Of a stretch of 51,522 nt of DNA, positions 32,057 through 43,271 are shown one piece after another (within the stretch, counting starts at the first letter, position 1; each line of letters begins with the position of its first letter). A program made the translations under genes and the position numbers. The stretch comes from Cyanodermella asteris (lineage: Eukaryota; Ascomycota; Lecanoromycetes; Ostropales; Stictidaceae). The notes beneath the pieces are model-generated. The model was not told the DNA's origin. It made no database searches and worked only from the letters and a program-made list of their open reading frames with translations. The stretch spans positions 1-51,522 of the forward strand of contig UYJD01000007.1 of the NCBI GenBank assembly GCA_900618795.1. Direction: 5' to 3'.

Positions 32057-32765
32057 ACATAGAAATTTTCAGGAGGCAAGACCCCTTCAAAGGGTACTGT
32101 GCTCACTCAACAACAAAACTGAGATCAACCTCAACCACGGAAATGGGGAGGATGCAAAATGAGCATGGGAGAAATTCAGACCTCACTCGCAATCGATGAA
32201 CAGCACCGACAGCTCCCACCACAGGCGGTTGCTTGTCGGCACCATTCACCGATGCGCCCGCCACCTGTCGGAACGCGAAGCCCAAACGATGTCCCCTGAT
32301 TGACGGAGGACAGGCAGCGGAACCCACAGTGGAAGCCTCCGAAGGCGTTCCGATCTGAATGGGTTTGAGTGCGGATTGTTCACAGCCAACTGTTGCCACA
32401 GTTGTTGCATGCCAGCAGACGAGAACTTCCGACGCGTGAGGCGTTGACTGGGAAGAAGACACTCGTGCACGTGCTTCGCGCACTTTTTGCAGCGCAGGTG
32501 ACGCTTCCCCATTTGAGAGGTCGGAATCCTCAGAAACGAAGAGCTTGCAAAGCAACTTTAGCCGTCCACGGAGCATGGGGTCAGGCTCTGTTGAATGACT
32601 TCCGAGACGCGAACGGAAGCATCGATCGGAACCGGCTCCCATTTGAAGACGCCGTTTGGTACTGTTTTCGTCATGTCAACCACGAACATATCAGCGGCTT
32701 GGTTGCGAATTTCAACAAGACAACGTGAAATGTTGTTCAGTATTCCGGCAGAAGGCGAACCAGAT

Positions 32766-33302
32766 GCGGTTGGAGTTCGTCGATACTGTCATCATCGAAC
32801 CGGCTGTCGAGGGAACCAGCCAGGGGGAAATGTGCCGGCTTGACGCCAGACCCCCAAAGGTCGTCGCGTTTGGGCGGTCATTTGTCACGAACAACCCGGT
32901 CTCTCAGCGTCAGGCTGAGTACTGCTGGCAGCAGAGCGTCTCGTCGATGTATGGCGACTTTTGGCAGAAGGCGAGCCAAATGCGTTTGGAGTTCGTCGGT
33001 ACGGCCACTAGCGAGCCGACGACCGAAAGCACCAGGCGTTGAACTGATTGTACAGATGCCCCGGCGTAATACCGGATCTGCAAGGGCCGACGTGCCTTGC
33101 AGCGTCTGCGTCGGTCCAGCGTGTTGATTGCCCCACGCCACAAGGCCGGACGTGTGCAAATCGACGAGCTTTTCGAAACCGCATTCGCTATTCATGATCT
33201 GTTCCCCGAACGGTCTTGCGAGGACTTTTGCCGGAGGGAGCTTGTTGCCGTTTTTTGTTGTCTTTGGGCAGAGGGCAACCATCCGCGTTTGGAGTTCGTT
33301 GG
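32766..33302 (-). repeat. Inverted, decayed copies of the GACGAACTCCAAACG repeat
   Basis: On the minus strand the core stands at 33285-33302, 32982-32999 and 32766-32783, each time CGACGAACTCCAA(A/C)CGC or AACGAACTCCAAACGC. It is followed by a shared block of about 20 bases near (T)GG(C)TCGCCTTCTGCC. Weaker cores lie near 33104, 33040 and 32866. Distances are 181, 64, 58, 116 and 100 bp, close to multiples of about 58. The core is the same as in the plus-strand array at 11825-12450. Confidence 0.6.
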
Positions 33303-33522
33303 AACCGAGACCCAAACTTTGGGCTTTAGTTTCTGTACTACATTGGTAATACCAATGTGCAATGTCCCTGAAAGAGGAGTGGCAAAGACTATCAGCGCTG
33401 ACGAAAGACCGGGTGCCGTGAGTGGCTTTTGAACTTTGGATGTCCATGGAAAGTGATCTTTGCTGATGTGGACAGTGCAGATGGCTGATATCAATGGCAG
33501 AATGGGGAAGGGTGAGTATCAT
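32878..33522 (-). CDS. Doubtful ORF carrying (N/D)ELQT repeats
   Basis: A 214-codon minus-strand frame starts at an ATG about 140 bases after a TATAAATA element near 33663 and a CT-rich stretch. It reads two copies of the dispersed repeat in the same frame: NELQTRMVALCPK and DELQTHLARLLPK. A third copy, DELQPHLVRLLPE, lies beyond its stop. The rest has no recognised motif. In-frame conservation of the repeat favours a coding past, but the family is unknown and the frame may be relic. Confidence 0.3.
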   Translation of the reverse strand: MILTLPHSAIDISHLHCPHQQRSLSMDIQSSKATHGTRSFVSADSLCHSSFRDIAHWYYQCSTETKAQSLGLGSNELQTRMVALCPKTTKNGNKLPPAKVLARPFGEQIMNSECGFEKLVDLHTSGLVAWGNQHAGPTQTLQGTSALADPVLRRGICTISSTPGAFGRRLASGRTDELQTHLARLLPKVAIHRRDALLPAVLSLTLRDRVVRDK

Positions 33523-33539
33523 ATTTATAATCGTGCAGA

Positions 33540-33722
33540 ATGGGCAAGATCGTGATCAAGCCGGAACTGGAGAAGTACCAGTGGAGCAGTGATCTGAGGA
33601 CTGCTGGTGTGTGTGGTAGGAAAGAAAGAAGAACAGAGCAGTGGGAAGGGAGAAGAATATTTATACCCGAAGTAGAGGGCCGGTGCTCGGCGAGAAACGC
33701 AGTCAACAACGACTCTGACTAG
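33540..33722 (+). CDS. Small ORF, doubtful
   Basis: Sixty codons from an ATG at 33540, starting MGKIVIKPELEKYQWSSDL, with a charged, plausibly folded composition. A TATTTATAA stretch lies only about 20 bases upstream, too near for an ordinary leader. No family match known to me. Confidence 0.2.
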   Translation: MGKIVIKPELEKYQWSSDLRTAGVCGRKERRTEQWEGRRIFIPEVEGRCSARNAVNNDSD

Positions 33723-35511
33723 ACCATTGCTTCACTGTTCGGCAGATACGTGGTCTGCGAGCGTCGTTCGGGGTGACACAATCTGCTCTACAGTCAGAGA
33801 AGAGCCCCAAAAGGAAGCCGATCGAAGGAGAAACCAGCCTCCGGGGATAGAATTGTCCAATGGGATGCCTCGGTTGGACTGCACAGGCCCCGACAAAGGC
33901 AGCTTTTCCGTGCACATCAAGACTCCAACCATCTCTGACACAGAGTTTGACGTGGAGACACGTTGAGGCTGGGAGGGTAGCGCCGAGAACAGCTCAGACA
34001 TGACCAATGGCAGCAGGAACGCGAGCTCGGGGGCAGAATGTTTGTAGCCGTGACGTAGACAGGGAGGCGGAACACCCCTGGAGACCGAGCGTCGGTCAGT
34101 CATTAGCATTGAGCGGTCAGACGTGCAGGGTCTGAAGATGGTGAAGCACCTCGCCGGTGGCGGCATGAATTTTGTTGAGGCCGCCTGGACCTGGACGTGA
34201 CTCGGTTTGGCACAGAGTTGACGGAGCGATTCCCGCACAAGGCCGCATAGCATTGGAGGGCTTTGTGCGGTGGACAGCAAGCATTGGAGAGATGACAGCA
34301 ATGGACGGAAGGGATGTTGCACATGTAGATAGTATTCATGGTCTTGCAGATGACTTTGACGGGCGTGGCTGTTCAACAAGCCTCAGCGAGTCCGGAAAGA
34401 TGCTCGACGGGTGGCCGTACAGCATTGAGACAATGGAACAAGCCCCCGAAGCTGCTGTAAGAAGCCTTCATCATCCGAGAGAAACGAATGCCAGCCATAG
34501 ATAACAGGAGCCTTGATCACCGCACGCAGAAGAGGTTTGAGGCCAGACATTGAGTAGAATCAGGGGCTGGTTGAGTGCAAGCATGGCAGGGCGGCGGCGT
34601 GGGTGAGTTTGCGGCAGCGGAGCAGTAGTGATTCACGATGTGGTTGACCGTTGCATCGCAGTGGACGAGGTCACGGCTGGCAGACAGACTGTTAACAAAT
34701 CGGTCACTTGGTTATCAAGCTCATCAACGAGGATGTAGGTATGTTCGAGGACAGAAGGTGTTTCGAGGTTGCCAGGACCATGATTCAGGAGTTGAACCAG
34801 CGGATCTCATAGAGATTATCCAAAGGGCGCGTAAAGCAGCGTAACGTATGAGTACCGGAGCTCACAGCACCCACTTGGCTGAGCTCAAACTGCAGATCGC
34901 TGAGGACTTCCATGAAGGTTCTTGAAGACAATCTTGCAATCAGTGCTAGAGCTCGTCGATTCGTTGATTCGGTCGAATCTTTCATGAAAGACACGGCCTC
35001 GAGGATAGCAGGTTAGCTGTCCATCTTGCGCGGTGGGACAGGATCTTTATGAAACCTCAAGCTTTCACAAGGCTCGTTGAAAGGGGTGTGTATATTGCAG
35101 TACATAGAATTTTGAAATACTGCAATAAATAGTTCCCGTATTTGCGAATCTGCTGCAGATTGAGGAGTGCTAGTTTCGTGGTGCTCGTGTCACTCAGAGT
35201 AGCCCCCCTTGATTGCAAGCTCGCCCGCAGAATACCCAAGCATGTGCCAAGTCTCATCAACAAAACTCGATAGAGACCCGGACATGGACGGACTTGTTTG
35301 ACTGGTTGCTTGCAGTAAAAGCTAGTAGAAGCAAGGGGAAGTGGCTTGCGCGATGTCCTGAGGGCGATTGTGATCGTGGCTGCCATGCGACCATTCCAGG
35401 TGTCGGTCGGGCTGTTCAACGGGCTCCATGCACCGCTTCTCCATCCCTTGACAGCGGCGCAACATCGTAATACGCAATTACCAACTCATATTCAGCTATC
35501 CCGCATCGAAT

Positions 35512-35862
35512 ATGAGGCTCCTGGAAGCAGAAAAGAGATGGGAAAGGTCGATATTCATCACTGATTTGCGGGCTTCTGGAGGCCAGCAGGACGAGCCTGT
35601 TGATTCTACCACCACCTCAGCTCTTGCGGGCAGCACACCTTCACAAGCCAGTCATCAACCAAGACGCAGCCTTCCCACGTCAGGGACAGAGCTGAGTGTC
35701 CGTCTCATGTCGGCAGGAAGGGTCAGCTTCCGTCGAAGGATGCTCAGAGTGGTGCGGGCAGCGCGAAGAATCCAGCGCAAGCTCTCGCGACAGGACCTTC
35801 CCACGGCAACTCACACTGCGATGCAAGATCAATATCCGTGCAGAGCTTGTCGACACTGGTGA
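35512..35862 (+). CDS. Possible small hypothetical protein, 116 residues
   Basis: The frame starts at an ATG after an AC-rich leader and ends at 35862. Residues 1-20 are charged and helical (MRLLEAEKRWERSIFITDL), 20-60 are Ser/Thr/Pro-rich, and 70-100 are strongly basic (RRRMLRVVRAARRIQRKLSR). The composition resembles real fungal proteins more than the other frames of this interval. There is no known domain. It may be one exon of a larger gene or chance. Confidence 0.3.
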   Translation: MRLLEAEKRWERSIFITDLRASGGQQDEPVDSTTTSALAGSTPSQASHQPRRSLPTSGTELSVRLMSAGRVSFRRRMLRVVRAARRIQRKLSRQDLPTATHTAMQDQYPCRACRHW

Positions 35863-37166
35863 CAGAGCCCTGGAGCAGTCTGATATGTAGGGGGAAAGCA
35901 GACTAGGTATGAGCATAAGTGGACTCGAGTGGTTGGCGAAGGAAGCTCAGTACAACTTCTTGCCAAATCTCAATCAACAACGCCGCACCAGTACCACACG
36001 ATCACCACCTTGTACACAGCTTCTCTGCGGCGTCTCAAAGAAGGAATGAAACACGAAAGAGGAGGAAAGAAGGGAAAGGATAAATCATTCTCGAGATCGC
36101 AAAGGACAGTACAAGGACCCAGGGCCTGGCCGAGAACACATCACGGCTGTGGGCGTTACAACCTTAATCAAAGCATTTTACAGAATGAGAAGCCATCCGA
36201 AGATGGGCTAGCAGGGTAAATTTTGTTCATTCAGCTTCAACTACTTCTTGAATGGGGGCATCACCATATCTCAGGCCTTGTCCAAAATTCTGCACCATGC
36301 AACAACCACCCCATCGAACCTCATGCTGTCGGACTCGACCAGCATGCCAACTACTAGCAGGCTTCTTTCAAAAGAGACTAAACACTGGCAGCAGGGCCAA
36401 CAGGAGTAACTATTGTGTCTCCTGGAATACAAAAGGACCCTCCAAAAACGAACGACAGCCTGGTTCGGCCCACTTGGCCTCCGACCACAACCGCAACGCC
36501 ATCTCAAATGCAACAACCGTTCGATAAGACCTTCCACTCTGCCAGTTAGGAAAGGGGCTGCCACAGTCTTGACACATCAAATGGAGCCGCTACCGAGCAA
36601 AGTTTCACAGGATAGCCCAGCTCTGCGATATTGTCTTTATGAGAACTCTCATCGCACCGCCAGTCGACATTAGGTTGTTGTTCATGAGCTATCTCTCTCG
36701 ATAAGTCGAGAAGGGCGACGCATCTCTGCAAATCAGACAGAGGACTGTACATGCAATGGAAGGTCGAGAGAGAGAATACTCGTCGCCTTTCAACTCCATC
36801 GAAGCGGCCTTCATTGTTTTCTTTTTTGCCAACGCGAAGACATCATGCTAAAATCCATGATTTCAATGCAAGTGCCGACGTACGACGAAGGATGTGGCAA
36901 GAGGAGAATGAAGTTTCTGACAGCTCCATCTTGGTCAGGACGAATTGGAAAGCGCCGTACAAATGGTCATTCGGTCCCAGTGCCCTGGAAACAGATGAAA
37001 GCCGATAATCGTGGTCATGTGCCCAGAGACCTCGACCATTCTGATGCATGCTGCGTGTATCAAGGCTCGGAGGCAGATTCGGCTTGCCCATCTCTGGACA
37101 GTGTCAAAACCTCGAGCTTTGAGCTGAGCTTATTGCCCAGCAATCTTGATCAATGCTCGTAAGTGC

Positions 37167-40100
37167 TCAACTCTGCCGACATCCAGGTGCCTTGGGATCA
37201 GTACCAACTCCTCCACTTACATCGTCCCAGAATCTCGGAGCATTATCTGAACTGACTGTCTCAGCCGTCTCAGAACGAACCTCGTCAAGTCGAGTTCCAA
37301 CATCGTCCCATCGCTCGGACAATCTCATCGGTGCACTTTTCACACTGGGGCTTGCGGCAATACCACCGCTGACATCGTCCCAGAATCTTGGAGCCGGAGT
37401 AGCAGCAGCAGCCGATGCCTCGCCTCCAATGACAGTTGCTGCATCCGTGTCGTCGCGGTCGAATCTAGGTCTGACTTCGAAGCTGGCGATACGGGACTCG
37501 GACTCTGAAATCTCGGTCTCCCCAGAGATAGATTCGGCACGTTCGAAGTACCCTCTACCTCCATGAGGCAAACCGAACCGGCCAGGATACTGTGAGGGAT
37601 GCTCTTCTGTTGGAGTGAGATCGGAATCGTCCTCTCTCAGCGCCATATGACTGACAGTGTTGAACAGAGAGAACAGAGGCTCTGGGGCAGATCCCTGATC
37701 AATATTGCTGCTCTCGTACTCACTCATCGCTCTGCTCGGGAGTGGGCTTGCATCCAAACTTGGACTGAGATGGCTTGGGTCCAGGAATTCTGGCAACGGA
37801 GCTTTCTGTACTGCGGTACGTAGTGTGCTGTTGCTTCTCGATCTCGTCTCCTTTTCCTTTCCTTTGTTTATCGAGATATTGCTGCTTGAGGCGTGTTCAT
37901 CAGCGAATTCGTCGGCGTCGACATCGTTCCAGGTCATTCCCGAAGTTCGTGCTTGGTATTCTTGAAATCTTGTCCAGCCAATCACTTGGTTGAAACCAGA
38001 CCAGAGCGCTGTTGAAAGACCACCAGTTAGTCTATGCCTTCTTCCCTGTTCTTCCTCGCACCTCTTATTATGATGCTGGTAGGGGATCCATACATACAGA
38101 ATCGTCACCCACCGAGCTGGCACCGGCAGTCCTGGCACCATCGCTGCTTGTTGTCGTAGTCGGGGGTACCACTTCAATGTAGGCCAATGGAACCAGTCCG
38201 ATCCGTCCGTCAAGGCGAGCTTTGCACCATCCATCTTCTTCGAGCTCTTCGCTTCTTTCCATAATTTCAAGCTGGTCACCTTTCTTGAACGGTAGCTCTT
38301 CTTCTGGATCCTCCGAGTTGAAATCGTACAAAGCCACCGCAGGTACGCCCCGTTGAGGCGGCGGTGGTGCTTTGCGTCGCGACCTTGCATTTACATCTTC
38401 GAGGACCAATGATGTTGCGGCCGTCGAATATTGATCGAAGTTTCCACTCTGCGTCGGTGTATCTGGCATGCTGCTTGGCACGCTAGCAATCGACGATGGC
38501 CACGAAGGAGCTGCCGACACCGAGGAGATGGACGAATCAGTCATGCTGTTTTCGGCGAGCAAAGCTGTTTGAGCTTTGGGGGTTGTTACGTGCGCTTCTG
38601 CGTCGTAGCTTGCCGCAATGTTTTCTTGTGAGCCCTGGCGGGAGCGTTGCAGAGCATTTGCAATGTTGCCGTACTCTGCTTGGTCGTGGCCCCATTTGGC
38701 AGCCAGCTCTGGACTGCGCTCCACAAACGAGCCATGGGTAGGTACTGTTGTGGTATCGATGGAAGGTAAGGATGCTGGGTTGTTCGAGCTCTCGGTGTAA
38801 TCATAGTAGCTCGTGGAACGCTTCAAGGCTGAATCGTCTAAGGGTGGTGTGCTCGCTGGTGACTGTCGTCTGGGAGACTTTGCGGGCACAGGCGGAGGAT
38901 TGTGGTCATCACTCTGAGAGGCAACATACATTGCTCCGGGCAAAGCTGAGATGCTGTCATTACTGGAGACTGTATTAGTGCGGTGCATTTCATGGTGGCC
39001 GTCGTCCTGCAGTGGAGCGATGGTGCGGGTGGTTTGTGTGTGCGCGATATTTGCCGCACCGTTATCTGAGGCCTGCACCGCTGCCGACAGGTCTTGGGAT
39101 GATCTTTGGGAGCCATTCGAACTACCTCGACTGGAGGTCATGTCACTGACGAATGGAGGTAGGCCTGCTTTAGGGCTCAAAGGCTTGGGCAAACTGTTTG
39201 ATCTTCTTAGCCTGGTGCTGTCTGAAGAGTGCTGACGGCCATGAGGCGCAGGCGAGCGACCAGCGACGGGATTTGACCCAGGTTCAGCCGTCAGCGAAGC
39301 TGGACATGGTATCTCCCCAGTCCGCTTATCCACCTCTTTCATGTCAGGGATATCTTCTGCTGCTGGCCGAACCGGACGCGGTGGTGAGTCGCTTTTGTGG
39401 GACGGTGAGCGCTTGATAGCAGATCTCAAGGGCGGGGAGGTAACTTTTCGCAGGGAGTTAACGCCCGACGAGCTCCCAGAAGCGCTGGATACCCTTGATG
39501 CTCTATCGATATCGACCGCCTCGCTGTCCGCAAAAGATACGCTTCTGCCTGGTCGAGTTAAAGGTCTTCGTACCTCCTTTGTGTTCGCGCGCGGCTGGGC
39601 ATCTTCGGCTTCCCTTGAACGCGGTCGCGGAAGAGCCTGCTGCTCAAACACGGCTGACCTCTTCTCAGAATGAGACCTGTGTGGGTTGGCGTTTTGCCTG
39701 CTACGACGCTTCTTCCTTTGGTGTGGAGATGGCACTATCACGAGCCATTCTCTGATCATGGCCTTGAGTTTTGGGTTGACATCGAAATGCTTGCCGCTCC
39801 AGTCCAGATCGGTCGCCATACCCATCACCTTGTATCCGAAGCGGTCACCGAGCCATCGAACTAATTGGATGTGTTGCTGTTGGTATACAATTACGGCTTG
39901 GCCGGGTCCGAGGCGGTAGGCAGAGCACACGAGCCAGTACACGACGCGGCCAAAGTTCTCGCCGATGTGCTTGTCCGCATGGGCGACTTCGTATGATTTG
40001 GTGTTCTCGTCGCCGCTCAGAAACCTCCAGTCTTTGATCTGTATTGTGTCTTGCGCCGGGCGCTCGCGGCCACGCTCGGACGATGTGCGTTCCTCGTTCA

Positions 40101-40875
40101 TGAGAGGCTGCGGGAAGCCGTGTTTGCTAAGGTGATACACCAGCTTCTCCATCATACTCTTATGTTCGCGAACAGCCAAGAAGCCGGTCGGCGAGAATGC
40201 TGATGTGTCGAGCTTGGGAAAGCCAGGAAATATGCCAGGACCGGATCGTTCAGGATGCAGCAAATCAATTGCTGTGGAAAGCGTTCTGTATGCCGCTTTA
40301 TTCTCCTCTTCATGGTTCTTGGACGCCTCGTCCCCGATCGCAGCATGAAAGAACTGCTGAATGACCTTGGTGCCTATCGGCGTGTATGTCGCTTTGTAGT
40401 GTGGCAAGGTTCCGGCCAACCTCACAGTCACGAAGCCGATGAAATAGATTGCGCAGAAGACACTGTTGACCAGTATCAGGTCATGGGCTTGTTCCCGCAG
40501 CGATTCGAATAGTGGACTGGCCTCTGCCGAGAAGAGAACTGCGGCCGTTGCGCTCGTCAAAGCTCGGTCCAAGGATGGTAATGACACCAACCCGGCCGAC
40601 CCGAGTCGGTTTCCCAGCGTTCGCAGAACGTAGTTGACTGTTTCAAAGGCTCCTTGCTCTGGATTCAAGTCTGCGCGTCCCTGGCGAGTTATACTGGCTT
40701 TGCGAACTTCCCGTACTTGTGTCACTGAGACGTGCGGGTCGACTTTGTCTCTTGCTGCTTCGGTGGCTCGTGAAACGGTTTTCACCAACTGGAGACCGGC
40801 CCTGGAGATCCTCTTCTCTCTCATCGCAGCGCTCGCGCCGTCGCTGGCAAAGTCGCGTGTCGATATAGTGGCCAT
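37167..40875 (-). CDS. SH3-domain protein with spliced acidic C-terminal extension
   Basis: Exon 1 runs from the ATG at 40875. Residues 75-180 look folded, with one hydrophobic segment at about 134-155 (ILVNSVFCAIYFIGFVTVRL). Residues 390-840 are disordered, Ser/Pro-rich. An SH3 domain follows at about 844-903 (ALYDFNSEDPEEELPF, then GWCKARLDGRIGLVP). An intron with a GACTAAC branch and a CAACAG acceptor at 38009 leads to exon 2 (37167-38008), which continues WSGFNQVIGWTRFQEYQ and ends with repeats of PRFWDDVSGG. Exon 2 needs a phase-1 donor: GTGACG at 38108 fits and gives 1,202 residues. The stronger GTATGT at 38097 shifts the frame and stops within nine codons. The SH3 domain implies binding of proline-rich partners, often at actin or polarity sites. 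Two separate genes remain possible. Confidence 0.75.
38009..38108 (-). other. Intron with two competing donors
   Basis: The acceptor (TTTCAACAG) and branch (CTAAC) are clear. Donor GTGACG at 38108 keeps the frame into exon 2. Donor GTATGT at 38097 is closer to consensus but gives a short tail. No splicing at all gives another short tail, stopping at 38068. Confidence 0.55.
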
Positions 40876-42722
40876 GGTGCTGTGAGCTGTGATCTATACA
40901 ACAAAAGGGCCGCCCGCAAATTATCCAGCGCTATGACTGTATACCGATCCCAACAAGTCACGAAAAAAGTATGTACATGAGAAGGGGCGAAACGAGCACA
41001 CGAGGCGAGAAGGAAAGCAAAGGCAAGCCGAGAATTATCACGACTCTGGGGCGGAGATGGGCATTACATACACCTTTCAGAAGACTTGGAGGTTGGGACC
41101 TCGAGCGGTTCGTCCAGGACTCTATCTACCGTTCGCATGATTGGACGATACACGGCGAAAACCACGGCCAAGCTCCTCGCACAAGACAAGAGTCTCGAGC
41201 CAACGACGACTGCAGAGACGTCAGCCCGCGTCGGGCAAAAAGCGACTTGGACCTTTCAAACTCGGCCCAGATTTCCAGAAGCTCGGCCTCTGATCGACCC
41301 CGTGCACGCATGCCGCGAAAACCCCAGCCCACCTGAATTCGTGCCGCCGGATAGCGAGCGTGTCTCAGCGTTAGGATCACACCAAAACTGTACCCCGGAA
41401 AATCCCCCAGCCATCGTTTGGAGCTCCACGGAGAGGGCGGCTTCCGGGGTGGGCCTCGTAGTCTCGCAGCACATGAAGCATGTGCAAGGCGTAGACGAGT
41501 TGTGAGGCTTGCAAATCTACCGTTACGACTATTGGTCAGCGGCCCAGCTCTCGTGCTCGTTGCCTCGTGTTCGATGACTACTTGCCCCGCGGTCGGTTTC
41601 TTGTGAGGAAGACAGTGGACTTGGAAGCGGTCGGTAACCCCACTGAATCTCGAAATCGTCCCGAGGCTTCCCCAGACCGTCCCCAGACGCCGCAGCGTGG
41701 CGTCGCCCTGGCATATGTTCGTCTGCATCAGCTGGGGGATCATGCAACACAGTACTAGCCATGCTCGTGGCCGGTGGCCGGGGGACTGAAAATCCTGCAA
41801 GGCTGCATCCGTACGTTCATAATCATATACAGGTCCCCTATGGAAATGGTGGATATACCGGCTTGGTCGGCATGCCGGACTTCGGCCTGGCTAATAAGTC
41901 ACTGTCGCACAATTCGGTCCCACTGTGATACACCATGACCCGAAGAAACCTGGTTTCCAGAGCTCGTTACTCCGGATTGGCAGGATTATTGCCTGAACGG
42001 TGATTCTCTTACTTGATCGTCCTGCTGGATTTATTCGTGCGCATGTGAGAGCAGGAATAATCCTTGCCTTCGAGGGTTGTGTGTGGGGATTGCGAAAGGA
42101 TGGGCTTGACGACACATGAACAGAAAGGCAGCGCAGAATAATACGCTTACGTTGCCTGAAACCATCTACAATAATGCTAAAGCATGCGTGTTCATTATCT
42201 TCCGTAGCATGAGAATATCGTGTCTAGGCTTCGAGTGTAGACTTTGTGGCATCCGATGGCCGACGGCCGGTGCAAGGTGTGCCGGCATGTGGGGATGCGT
42301 TCAACAGCCGACCGACGGCTTCTGAATTCCCATGAGCTTGGCGAAGCATCGAGCGTTGCACACAGGCCACCACCACTCCATCTGGATACGCAAGTCTAAT
42401 CTACCACATACAGCTCATTTCTAGATATGTGACCGTTGAACTAATAGGCCAATAACTGGAGCAGAAGAGTCAGGGTCTGGGCTCATATGTATATGCAATA
42501 AGGACGTTCATGGTTTTTGCTTTTCTGTACCTTTTTTTTTTCGGCAGTGAGGTCGTGAAACACAAGTTTGTCGAATTTGAGGCAGTTTTGAACGCAATCT
42601 CGACTCTTCTTGATGCCATGCGAAGCGTAACTCAAATTCACAAGCAACTTGTGGGATGCCATGATTGAAAAGACGCCGTCACCTATAGGGCTGCTAGGAT
42701 CTTTGGAATAACCCGTTGAGAT
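40876..42722. other. Intergenic stretch, no supported gene
   Basis: The first few hundred bases should be the promoter of the SH3 gene. A 224-codon minus-strand frame at 41126-41800 has no motif and overlaps plus-strand frames of similar quality. A T-run lies at about 42532-42541. I see no gene. Confidence 0.5.
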
Positions 42723-42925
42723 CACCTGCTGAGGTACTGACTAAGGAACTTGATGAGAGATCTGCTAGAGTACTCATGCAGGTACCTGCCGAGGTTCTTG
42801 TTAAGATGTCTGCTGCAGTACGTGCCGGTGTACTTATTGTGTGACTTGCCAGGTGGCCTGCTGGGCTACTTACTGGGCCAATTACTGGTACTTGTTGGAG
42901 CACTTGCTGGAGTATTGCACGTCAT
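42723..42925 (+). repeat. Degenerate 24-bp minisatellite
   Basis: About eight units with a consensus near ACCTGCTGGAGTACTTG and a period of 24 bp. Successive plus-strand units read in one frame as eight-residue peptides: DLLEYSCR, YLPRFLLR, CLLQYVPV, YLLCDLPG, GLLGYLLG, QLLVLVGA. A 62-codon plus-strand frame at 42750-42938 spans them. The peptide would be very hydrophobic, but there is no other sign that it is expressed. Confidence 0.75.
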
Positions 42926-43271
42926 TAACAGGCGTTGAATCATCGACACAAACGAGAAAGTCCTCCACGCGGCGTCCATTACCCCTCTCCCTTCATCAGA
43001 TTCCATTCAACGCAAGCGACGCTTCGAGCTCGCAAATTGATATCAACGACAAGAGCTCCCAAAACTTCATTCCAAATACCAGCCCTGCACACAATCCAGT
43101 TCTCACAATCCCGACCACGTTCGAACCGCACCAGCTCAAGCCGTGGCGTCAACCTCGCCTTCTTCTCCAGCCATCACCACCACCTTCTCGGTCTCAGGCC
43201 ATGAACCCTCTCGACTCCAGCCGCCACGTGCCTCAAACCCGCGAGCTACCATTTCAGTCCTCCCCGTTTCT
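42926..43271. other. Flank of the small gene at 43272, no supported gene
   Basis: A 187-codon plus-strand frame runs through here and into the antisense of the gene at 43272. It is low in complexity and has no motif, so I do not call it. Confidence 0.4.

Larger units (their letters stand above)
26515..37166. other. Long gene-poor interval with scattered old duplications
   Basis: Over more than 10 kb I find no protein of a known family, no transposon enzyme and no RNA gene. Open frames of 60-230 codons occur on both strands, often overlapping each other. What stands out is listed separately: short diverged direct repeats near 28.1, 30.3 and 33 kb, TATA-like elements near 29.35, 32.05, 33.51 and 33.66 kb, and a possible small gene at 35512. 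GC content is near the window average. Confidence 0.5.

Noticed and set aside
26515-37166. Hidden transposons or virus-derived elements
   Set aside because: No reverse transcriptase, integrase, transposase or capsid-like motif and no long terminal repeats seen on either strand.
37167-38390. Separate 407-codon gene overlapping the end of the SH3 gene
   Set aside because: Its first 127 codons are a shadow of the SH3 exon and intron. The rest fits better as the next exon after a clear branch point and acceptor, although an independent gene is not excluded.
41126-41800. 224-codon minus-strand frame upstream of the SH3 gene
   Set aside because: No domain, mixed composition, and competing frames on the other strand.
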